From Luminiphilus sp. (GTDB taxonomy: Bacteria; Pseudomonadota; Gammaproteobacteria; Pseudomonadales; Halieaceae): a stretch of 5,506 nt of DNA. Below the pieces are notes generated by a model. The model searched no databases, was not told the origin of the DNA, and saw only the letters and a list, made by a program, of their open reading frames with translations. Position numbers and translations under genes: made by a program. Where the stretch lies: assembly GCA_024638905.1 (NCBI GenBank), contig JAHEJH010000063.1, forward strand, positions 1-5,506. Direction: 5' to 3'. Every line of letters begins with the position of its first letter. Position 1 is the stretch's first letter. Below are positions 1 to 5,506 of this stretch, in pieces.

Positions 1-1
1 T

Positions 2-472
2 GTACCGGTCCTGATTCGTCGCACCACTATGCTGGTGAACGACATCGAGCCATCACTGCAGATATACCGGGATATTCTGGGTATGTCGGTGCACTACGAC
101 GAGGAAATTCTGGTCTCAGGCGACGGTCTACCTGCCGGTGAGCCGAATTCCCAGACCCGCCTCGTGATGCTCAAGTGCAAGGACGACTTCATTGGCATGC
201 TGGGTATCCTTCAGTACATCGACCCGCCACTGCCCGAACCGCCACCGCGGTCGAATCCGAATCGGGTGCGTATCGGTGAGTCCGTGTACGTGCTACACCA
301 CGAAGATGTGAAGGGCGTCTACGAGAAGCTGCAGGCTGTCCCCGGTATCGAAATGGTGTGTGAGCCGGTTGTCAGCGAGTATCCCAAGCCTGATGGCGGG
401 GTATTTCGTGTGCTGGGTATCAGTTTCTTTGACCCCAGCGGTTACTTTGTGGAAGTGAATCAGTTCGTATGA
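2..472 (+). CDS. VOC-superfamily (glyoxalase/bleomycin-resistance fold) protein, 5' partial
   Basis: The reading frame is open to the left window edge. The codons before the ATG at 29 give VPVLIRRTT, which fits the first beta strand of a VOC domain, so the true start is probably upstream and the ATG at 29 is internal. Numbering from that Met, the hallmarks are an N-terminal strand followed by D5-I-E-P-S-L and Y13-R-D-I-L-G-M (the usual 'D-x-x-x-S-x-x-F/Y-Y-x-x-x-L-G-M' opening), a proline-rich linker around 65-78, a second module from about 85, and the closing strand FFDPSGYFVEVNQ with Glu142 where VOC metalloenzymes place their last metal ligand. The His ligands of glyoxalase I seem absent: Arg stands at the first position and Val near the second. 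It may therefore bind metal differently, or be a binding protein rather than a lyase. It is the first visible gene of a coupled operon with the MFS carrier. Substrate unknown. Confidence 0.85.
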   Translation, partial: VPVLIRRTTMLVNDIEPSLQIYRDILGMSVHYDEEILVSGDGLPAGEPNSQTRLVMLKCKDDFIGMLGILQYIDPPLPEPPPRSNPNRVRIGESVYVLHHEDVKGVYEKLQAVPGIEMVCEPVVSEYPKPDGGVFRVLGISFFDPSGYFVEVNQFV

Positions 473-1797
473 GCGACGCGACATCGGGCGCGCAACCACA
501 ACAGCAGAGCAGTCTGGCCTATGGCTGGCTGACGGTGGGCCTGCTCACCATCGCTTACATCTTTTCGTTTATCGATCGCTACGTGCTGGGCTTATTGATT
601 GAGCCGATCAAGGCCGATCTCGGCCTGACGGATACCCAGATCGGTCTGCTCCTCGGGCCAGCTTTCGCGATTTTTTATGCCACCATGGGGCTGCCTTTGG
701 GGTGGCTCGCTGATCGTAAGAACCGGGTGAAGATCGTGGCCGTCGGGATTGCGGTGTGGTCGATCGCGACCGCGGCATCAGGATTGGCGCGCAACTTTAC
801 GCATCTCTTTATCGCACGAATGAGCATCGGCGTCGGCGAGGCCACGCTGAGCCCCTGCGCCATGTCGATCATCTCTGACAGCTTCCCGCCCGAGAAGCGC
901 TCTCGACCGATCGCGGTCTACACCATGGCGCTCTCCGTGGGGGCAGGTTTTGCTTCACTGCTGGGGGCCGGGGTATTGACCTGGGCCAAGTCGGGTGGCT
1001 CCATCACGCTTCCGTGGGTGGGTGAACTGGTGCCGTGGCAGGCCACGTTCTTTATTGTGGGGCTGCCGGGCTTGGTCCTCTCGGTGCTGTTTTTTCTGCT
1101 GCGCGAACCGGCGCGTTCGGGTGGGCCCTCGGCGGTTGGCGGTAGCCTGCCTGACATGCTCAGACACGTGCTGGCGCGCTGGCGAATGTATGGCGGCTTC
1201 GTCAGCGTTTTCTGCTTTATGACTATCGTCGCCTACAGTCAGGGCTGGGGTGCGGCGCTGTTTGAGCGTACCTGGGGCTGGGAGACCAGCTACTACGCTT
1301 CGATTAATGGCGTGCTGCTGATCATATGCGGCCCGGCGGCAGTCTTGTCCGCAGGGTGGTTATGCGACCACTGGATTGCACAGGGAAAGCGCGACGCGGC
1401 GATGAAGATCGCGTTTTTTGGCGTGTTCGTCACGGTGCTGACGGGAGCGCTTTTCCCCTTGATGCCCTCAGCCCCATTGGCGATGGGGGTCTTTGCGCTC
1501 AATAACATGGGTATTGGCATGACCTCGGCAATGGGTGTGACCGCGCTTCTCAGAATTGCGCCAGGCCCTATCAAAGCCCAGACCGTGGCGTTCTACTACA
1601 TGTGTATCAGCATGGCCGGCCTGTTTCTCGGCCCGACTGCGGTGGCGCTCCTCAATGATTACGTCTTTGGCGTGGAGGGCATTCGCTACTCGATGGCGGT
1701 CATCCCCATCATTTTTGGTGTGCCTGTGTTGCTTGGGCTTCGCGGCATTTTGGATTCCTACGACCACGGTATGACTGAACACGAGGGTTTGACCTGA
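469..1797 (+). CDS. MFS transporter, spinster-like
   Basis: This is a 442-residue inner-membrane carrier of the Major Facilitator Superfamily, about the usual length for 12 transmembrane helices. Helix 1 (about 19-42) carries F-I-D-R-Y-V-L-G, typical of the spinster-like group. The loop between helices 2 and 3 has the MFS motif A as G78-W-L-A-D-R-K-N-R-V-K-I. Helix 4 contains R117-M-S-I-G-V-G-E-A. The central cytoplasmic loop lies near 212-240, and a weaker second copy of motif A (G296-W-L-C-D) opens the second half. The ATG overlaps the preceding VOC stop by 4 bases (ATGA) and the stop directly abuts the next gene, so translation is probably coupled across all three. The ATG was chosen for this overlap; only a weak GGAAG lies 13 bases upstream. 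Relatives are often annotated as carriers of lipids or organic acids in degradation clusters, but the substrate and direction cannot be read from the sequence. Confidence 0.93.
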   Translation: MSDATSGAQPQQQSSLAYGWLTVGLLTIAYIFSFIDRYVLGLLIEPIKADLGLTDTQIGLLLGPAFAIFYATMGLPLGWLADRKNRVKIVAVGIAVWSIATAASGLARNFTHLFIARMSIGVGEATLSPCAMSIISDSFPPEKRSRPIAVYTMALSVGAGFASLLGAGVLTWAKSGGSITLPWVGELVPWQATFFIVGLPGLVLSVLFFLLREPARSGGPSAVGGSLPDMLRHVLARWRMYGGFVSVFCFMTIVAYSQGWGAALFERTWGWETSYYASINGVLLIICGPAAVLSAGWLCDHWIAQGKRDAAMKIAFFGVFVTVLTGALFPLMPSAPLAMGVFALNNMGIGMTSAMGVTALLRIAPGPIKAQTVAFYYMCISMAGLFLGPTAVALLNDYVFGVEGIRYSMAVIPIIFGVPVLLGLRGILDSYDHGMTEHEGLT

Positions 1798-2583
1798 ATG
1801 GCCGCGCCGCGAAGACGCTATCTGGATAACGCTCCGGGACAACTACACGTGTGGCAATGGCAAGGTGGCCAAAGTGCCTTGCCGCCCATAGTGTGTTTGC
1901 CGCCGGTGCCCTATGGTGGTCGATTTTTCGACACCTTTGCGCAAGCCTACGGGGGTCCCGTGTGGAGCGCTGACCTGCCAGGGTACGGTTTCTCTGATGC
2001 GCTGGTGGACCCGCCCACCGTCGGTGGGTACACCGATGCCATGACGCCGCTACTGAGCGCCCCTGACCAACCTGTGTGGCTGGCCGGATTTCACTCTGGC
2101 GCTCTCGTCGCTATGGAGATGGCCAATCGCTACCCGGAGCAGGTGAGTGGTCTGCTGCTAGTAGATGTACCGGTTTTTTCAGGCCCTGAGATGGCGGATT
2201 TGCGAGCGTCAATCACAAATCCCCCCGAGTACCTCGAGCAGGAGGACCCCATGAACGGCCTTTTCAAATCGATGGTCGTGGATCGCCTCGATAAGGTGGC
2301 CTATCCAAGGGCGCTCGATTTGTTCTTTGATTTTGTGGGTGCGGGTGAGGAGAGAAACGCCGGCTACCACGCCGCAGCGAACTTTGATACTGAAGCCGCA
2401 GCGACTCAGGTGGCGCAGCCCGCGCTGGTGATTGCCACCCGCTCGAGCTTGCGTGACGGCACACTGCAAGTGGCCGGGTGGCTCCCTAACGCGACGCTGG
2501 CAGAGCGCGATGACATCACTATGCCGGCGTTTGAGCTAGGTGCTGAGCCGATTGCCCAGCTGACACGAGATTTCGTTGGCTGA
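1798..2583 (+). CDS. Alpha/beta-hydrolase-fold protein with His at the nucleophile position
   Basis: A 261-residue protein, normal length for a compact alpha/beta hydrolase and with no signal peptide, so cytoplasmic. Fold signatures are clear: a central strand P30-I-V-C-L, the D59-L-P-G-Y-G-F-S-D motif, a nucleophile-elbow-like L95-A-G-F-H-S-G-A followed by the helix LVAMEMANRYPEQV, and the strand GLLLVDVP. Aligned with the canonical G-x-S-x-G, the elbow reads G97-F-H99-S-G101, placing His99 where Ser, Asp or Cys normally sits. The usual HG of the oxyanion-hole loop is P35-P36. The expected acid after strand P208-A-L-V-I-A aligns to Ser217 (Asp220 is nearby), and there is no C-terminal catalytic His; the only His residues are 17, 99 and 191. 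It is either a non-classical enzyme or a non-catalytic member. The ATG directly follows the MFS stop, with GAGGG at 1783-1787 as a plausible ribosome site. Last gene of the operon. Confidence 0.87.
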   Translation: MAAPRRRYLDNAPGQLHVWQWQGGQSALPPIVCLPPVPYGGRFFDTFAQAYGGPVWSADLPGYGFSDALVDPPTVGGYTDAMTPLLSAPDQPVWLAGFHSGALVAMEMANRYPEQVSGLLLVDVPVFSGPEMADLRASITNPPEYLEQEDPMNGLFKSMVVDRLDKVAYPRALDLFFDFVGAGEERNAGYHAAANFDTEAAATQVAQPALVIATRSSLRDGTLQVAGWLPNATLAERDDITMPAFELGAEPIAQLTRDFVG

Positions 2584-2692
2584 TTGCCCACAGCTCTGGT
2601 TGATAGGGGGTCCAATCGCATGGAGTTGGGCTCATTAGCTCTAGGGCTTGGTGCCTTTGCCTCCACATTTTCCCTCGAAGCTAACCACTTAG

Positions 2693-2721
2693 TTTCCCTG
2701 ACCACACTGTGACCTTAAAAT
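2693..2721 (+). promoter_or_regulatory. Candidate sigma70-type promoter of the M13 peptidase gene
   Basis: TAAAAT at 2716-2721 matches the -10 consensus at five of six positions and lies 32 bases before the start codon. With a 17-base spacer the -35 box would be TTTCCC at 2693-2698, a poor match (three of six). Transcription would begin near 2728, leaving a short leader. The separate promoter fits a gene that is 170 bases away from the preceding operon. Assigned by eye only. Confidence 0.4.
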
Positions 2722-2740
2722 AGTGGGCCCCGCATTATTT

Positions 2741-2746
2741 AGGAGA
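2741..2746 (+). promoter_or_regulatory. Shine-Dalgarno site of the M13 peptidase gene
   Basis: AGGAGA lies seven bases before the ATG at 2754, an ideal spacing. It supports that ATG, which is also the one that yields an intact lipoprotein signal peptide. Confidence 0.8.
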
Positions 2747-2753
2747 CGACTCA

Positions 2754-4820
2754 ATGCGAACACGTCTGATAGCTCCGGTTGTATGTTTACTAGCGGCAAT
2801 GATTCTTGTGGGTTGCTCGAAGGATCCGGCAGGCGTTGCCGACGATACTGCTGGCGTTGGGGAGAGCAGTCGGGCACTGGGATTCGATCCTGCTGAGCTC
2901 AACGACGCTGTCCACCCGGGAGACGACTTCTTTGACTACGTCAATGGTAAGTGGGTATCCGAGAACGAGATCCCAGCCGATCGCAGTCGCTATGGCGCCT
3001 TTGACATGCTGCGTGACAAAAGCGATGAAGACGTTAAAGCCATCATTGAAGAGGCCTCTGCCTCGAGCAATGTTGAGGGAAGTGATGAGCAGAGGGTTGG
3101 GGATCTCTACTCGTCATTTCAGGATTTCACCAGCCGGGATGCCGTCGGGATTCAGCCGCTAGCACCCTATCTCTCTGCAATCGATGCCCTGGACTCAAAG
3201 CAGGATGTGTTTGCCTTTTTCGGCGTAGGGGCGCGGCTAGGGTTTAACTCGCCAGTCGGGGTGTTTGCCTACGCAGACGCAAAGGACCCTGAGATTAACA
3301 CCATGTATCTGGGACAGGGGGGTATTGGGCTACCAGAGCGCGAGTATTACTTCAAAGATGACGACAAGAGCGAGGCCCTTCGCCAGCAATATAAAGCGTT
3401 GATTACCGATGCGCATGCGCTCGCGGGATTAACACTTGAGACCGACGCGTTAGATGTCATTTACGGCCTCGAGACAGCCATTGCAAAAGCACACATGACC
3501 AAGGAAGAGACCCGCAACTTCGCAAATAACTACACTAAATTCGATCAGGGCGATCTCGGGTCGTTAATACCTGATGTCGCCTGGGACGAGTTTCTAGGTG
3601 CCTTTGGTTTGCCTGAGCCCGGGTATCTGGTCTCGGTCACGACGCCCTTTTTTGAAAAATTAGGGCCGATTCTCGATTCGGTTCCCGTGACAGACTGGAA
3701 GCTTTATTTGCGATGGCAGGTCCTCAACTCACAAGCCTCCCGTTTGACTCGTGCTCTGGACGATCGCAACTTCGAGTTTTATGGCAAAGCGCTTCGTGGC
3801 AGTGAAGAACAGCGACCGGATTGGAAGCGAGCTGTTGGCGTTGTTGACGCCGGGCTGGGGGAACTGGTCGGCAAGGTGTACGTCGAGAAGCATTTTCCGC
3901 CTGAAGCAAAAGCACGCATGGACGTTCTGGTTGCGAATCTCGTGAAGGCCTATCAGGACAGCGTCAAAGCACTGGACTGGATGTCTGACGAGACCAAGGC
4001 GGAGGCGCTAGACAAGCTCTCTAAGTTTGAGCCCAAGATTGGTTACCCGACGACCTTCCGGCAGTACGAGCGGGTCACGATCGCAAAGAATGATTACTTT
4101 GGTAATAGCATGCGCATCCGGGAAGCCAACGTTGAACGCGACATTGGAAGGCATGGAGGGCCGGTCGATCGCGACGAGTGGGGCATGAACCCGCAAACAG
4201 TGAATGCCTATTACACCCCAGTACTCAACCAGATTGTGTTCCCGGCCGCCATTTTGCAGCCGCCTTTCTTCGATCTAAGTGCTGACGAGGCGATCAACTA
4301 CGGCGCCATTGGAGCGGTGATTGGGCATGAAATCGGTCACGGCGTTGACGATCAGGGGTCAAAGTTTGACGGCGATGGCAACATTCGAAATTGGTGGACG
4401 GATGCCGACAGGGCTGAGTTCGAAAGCCGAACCGATGCATTGGTGGGGCAATATGACAGCTACTACCCGTTTCCAGATTTGCACGTGAATGGCACATTTA
4501 CGCTGGGCGAAAACATTGGGGATCTGGGCGGCATTTCGATCGCCCTTAAAGCTTACCTAGACTCTCTGGAGGGTCAGGAGCCGCCAGTGATTGAAGGCTT
4601 CACGGGTGTGCAGCGAGTCTTCATCGGGTTCGGGCGGGTTTGGCGCTCAAAAATCCGCGATGAGGCCTTGCGCACACAAATCGCTACTGACCCGCATTCG
4701 CCGGGTATCTATCGAGCGAACGGCAGTGTGCGGAATGTGCCTGAGTGGTACACCGCCTTCGGCGTTGGCGAGAGCAATGAGCTGTATTTGGCCCCCGAGG
4801 AGCGGGTCAAGATCTGGTGA
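2754..4820 (+). CDS. M13-family zinc metallopeptidase (neprilysin/PepO-like), lipoprotein
   Basis: A 688-residue protein, full length for family M13, which cleaves peptides with its zinc centre enclosed in a cavity that favours small or unfolded substrates. The N-terminus is a lipoprotein signal: M-R-T-R, a hydrophobic stretch, then the lipobox L18-V-G-C21. Ser22 at +2 predicts outer-membrane sorting, so the enzyme would face the periplasm. The N-terminal M13 domain begins near 44 with D57-D-F-F-D-Y-V-N-G-K-W. The catalytic domain has N484-A-Y-Y (substrate backbone binding), the zinc motif H525-E-I-G-H529 with Glu526 as general base, and G585-E-N-I-G-D590 supplying the third ligand Glu586 and the supporting Asp590. 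The C-terminus V-K-I-W is family-typical. The mature chain has no Cys after the lipidated one, unlike the disulfide-rich animal neprilysins. All catalytic residues are present, so it should be active. It has its own promoter and ribosome site and appears monocistronic. Natural substrate unknown. Confidence 0.97.
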   Translation: MRTRLIAPVVCLLAAMILVGCSKDPAGVADDTAGVGESSRALGFDPAELNDAVHPGDDFFDYVNGKWVSENEIPADRSRYGAFDMLRDKSDEDVKAIIEEASASSNVEGSDEQRVGDLYSSFQDFTSRDAVGIQPLAPYLSAIDALDSKQDVFAFFGVGARLGFNSPVGVFAYADAKDPEINTMYLGQGGIGLPEREYYFKDDDKSEALRQQYKALITDAHALAGLTLETDALDVIYGLETAIAKAHMTKEETRNFANNYTKFDQGDLGSLIPDVAWDEFLGAFGLPEPGYLVSVTTPFFEKLGPILDSVPVTDWKLYLRWQVLNSQASRLTRALDDRNFEFYGKALRGSEEQRPDWKRAVGVVDAGLGELVGKVYVEKHFPPEAKARMDVLVANLVKAYQDSVKALDWMSDETKAEALDKLSKFEPKIGYPTTFRQYERVTIAKNDYFGNSMRIREANVERDIGRHGGPVDRDEWGMNPQTVNAYYTPVLNQIVFPAAILQPPFFDLSADEAINYGAIGAVIGHEIGHGVDDQGSKFDGDGNIRNWWTDADRAEFESRTDALVGQYDSYYPFPDLHVNGTFTLGENIGDLGGISIALKAYLDSLEGQEPPVIEGFTGVQRVFIGFGRVWRSKIRDEALRTQIATDPHSPGIYRANGSVRNVPEWYTAFGVGESNELYLAPEERVKIW

Positions 4821-4831
4821 TGAGCGTCCCT

Positions 4832-4853
4832 TGGCCCACCAGCAAGAGGGCCA
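4832..4853 (+). repeat. Small inverted repeat just after the peptidase stop
   Basis: TGGCCC (4832-4837) and GGGCCA (4848-4853) form a perfect 6-base-pair stem with a 10-base loop, 11 bases after the stop codon. No T-run follows, so it is not a standard intrinsic terminator. It could protect the mRNA 3' end or be chance. GGCCCAC at 4833-4839 could alternatively pair with GTGGGCC at 4908-4914. Confidence 0.4.
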
Positions 4854-4932
4854 GATGGTTGAAAGCCCGGTGAAGGATTTTGTTCATCGTTGCTAGTGCG
4901 TCAATTAGTGGGCCGGTTTGGTGCTGGGTTGC

Positions 4933-4980
4933 GAGGGCAGAAGATGCGGTGCTTGCGCGCAGCATCCTTGCCCTCTTTAT
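4933..4980 (+). terminator. Probable intrinsic terminator of the M13 peptidase gene
   Basis: GAGGGCA (4933-4939) pairs with TGCCCTC (4969-4975). After a small internal loop, GATGC (4943-4947) pairs with GCATC (4962-4966), giving a 12-pair interrupted stem. It is followed by TTTAT at 4976-4980, a short, imperfect T-run. The position between two convergent genes fits a terminator. On the opposite strand no T-run follows the stem, so any effect on the ligase transcript would be weaker or need another mechanism. Confidence 0.6.
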
Positions 4981-4991
4981 GACTTGATACG

Positions 4992-5506
4992 CTAATCGCC
5001 TGTCATCATCGACTTTGCAGTTTTGTAGTCGGCCTTGCCATTGGGCGCTCTGGGCACGACCGGCACCACCAGCAGGTCCTTCGGCAACTTGTAGCTGGCC
5101 AGCAGTTTGCGAGTTGCCTCAAGGATATCTCCCGCCTCTGCAGACCCGCCCTGCTCGAGCGATACGATACCGGCAACCCGGTTACCAAAGCGTTCGTCTT
5201 CGAGCCCGAACACCAGGGCGTCGGCTACATCAGCATGGAGCTTGAGTGCTTCTTCGACTTCCTCGGGAAACACTTTCTCCCCACCGGTGTTGATGCAGTT
5301 TGAGCCTCTGCCGAGCAGATTGATGGTGCCGTCTGCCTCGACCGTTGCCATATCTCCTATGAAGGCGTAGCGCTTACCGTCGACTTCTTTGAATGTCTTG
5401 GCGGATTTTTCGGGATCTTTGTAGTAACCCAGCGGCACCATGCCGCCTTGGGCGACCATGCCGACCTCACCGGAACCAGGTACCACTTCACGACTGCCGT
5501 CGGGCA
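4992..5506 (-). CDS. Acyl-CoA synthetase (ANL superfamily, AMP-binding), C-terminal part
   Basis: The frame is open to the right window edge and about 170 C-terminal residues are visible; a full enzyme is usually 500-560. An internal GTG at 5484-5486 is not the real start, because the coding frame continues before it with PDGSRE. Visible motifs, in order, are GYYKDPEKSAKTF, F-I-G-D-M-A-T-V-E-A-D-G-T (the ANL motif whose Asp contacts the AMP ribose), the hinge segment GRGSNCINTGGEKVFPEEVE, and the C-terminal N-G-K-A-D-Y-K whose Lys (codon 5034-5036) is the adenylation-step lysine. Such enzymes activate a carboxylic acid with ATP to an acyl-AMP and then form the CoA thioester in the cytoplasm. 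The 'CINTGGEKVFPEEVE' plus 'PNGKADY' combination is, from memory, typical of the FadD19/FadD3-like group acting on fatty acids or steroid side chains; this subfamily call is an inference. The gene converges with the M13 peptidase gene and ends in TAG at 4992-4994. Confidence 0.93.
   Translation of the reverse strand, partial: PDGSREVVPGSGEVGMVAQGGMVPLGYYKDPEKSAKTFKEVDGKRYAFIGDMATVEADGTINLLGRGSNCINTGGEKVFPEEVEEALKLHADVADALVFGLEDERFGNRVAGIVSLEQGGSAEAGDILEATRKLLASYKLPKDLLVVPVVPRAPNGKADYKTAKSMMTGD

Noticed and set aside
1468..1842. A 124-codon open frame on the minus strand, and several shorter ones inside the MFS, hydrolase and peptidase genes
   Set aside because: They lie fully or almost fully under well-supported genes, their translations show no family motifs and are rich in Arg, His and Pro as expected of GC-rich shadow frames, and no ribosome sites stand out.
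2584..2680. Search for a terminator after the three-gene operon
   Set aside because: Only 3-4 base-pair stems (for example TCCA with TGGA around 2610-2623) and no following T-run were found, so no terminator is called; the transcript may end by Rho or read through.
2406..2705. Minus-strand open frame covering the hydrolase end and most of the intergenic gap
   Set aside because: The protein shows no recognisable motif and more than half of it is antisense to the hydrolase gene; there is no convincing start context.
2703..2711. CACA-C-TGTG inverted repeat overlapping the spacer of the candidate promoter, possibly an operator
   Set aside because: Four-base half-sites with one central base are too weak to support a regulator site without conservation data.
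2721..2729. Nine-base direct repeat TAGTGGGCC at 2721-2729 and 4906-4914, flanking the peptidase gene
   Set aside because: It is short, the flanking bases diverge quickly, and there are no integrase, transposase or tRNA signs; chance is the simplest explanation.
4591..4896. Plus-strand frame running past the peptidase stop, possibly a small downstream gene
   Set aside because: It overlaps the conserved C-terminal coding region of the peptidase in another frame and its short unique tail has no similarity that I recognise.

Overview
The window looks like an ordinary chromosomal segment of a Gram-negative bacterium with moderately high GC. The evidence for Gram-negative is a lipobox-bearing M13 peptidase with Ser at +2. 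The mix of a spinster-like MFS carrier, a VOC protein, a divergent alpha/beta hydrolase and a steroid/fatty-acid type acyl-CoA synthetase is reminiscent of marine gammaproteobacteria and other lipid- or aromatic-degrading proteobacteria. That placement is an inference from gene content, not something proven by the sequence.

Layout. Positions 2-2583 hold a tight plus-strand operon of three genes: a 5'-truncated VOC (glyoxalase-like) protein, an MFS transporter whose start overlaps the VOC stop by 4 bases (ATGA), and an alpha/beta-hydrolase-fold protein whose ATG follows the MFS stop directly. A 170-base gap (2584-2753) has no recognisable terminator but carries a plausible promoter and a strong Shine-Dalgarno in front of the next gene. 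Positions 2754-4820 encode a full-length M13 (neprilysin/PepO-like) zinc metallopeptidase predicted to be an outer-membrane lipoprotein facing the periplasm. A 171-base convergent gap (4821-4991) holds a small stem-loop just after the stop and a longer hairpin with a short T-run, the likely terminator. Positions 4992-5506 on the minus strand are the C-terminal ~170 residues of an ANL-superfamily acyl-CoA synthetase whose N-terminus lies beyond the window.

How they may work together. The three-gene operon resembles an uptake-plus-processing cassette: the MFS carrier would move a small organic molecule, and the VOC protein and hydrolase-fold protein would act on it or bind it in the cytoplasm. 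The acyl-CoA synthetase suggests a lipid or steroid-like catabolic neighbourhood, but it lies on the other strand and is not co-transcribed. The M13 peptidase appears to be an independent unit.

No mobile element, CRISPR array, RNA gene or clearly new multigene system is visible. The most unusual point is the hydrolase-fold protein: it keeps the fold signatures, but His sits at the nucleophile position and no conventional catalytic triad can be identified.
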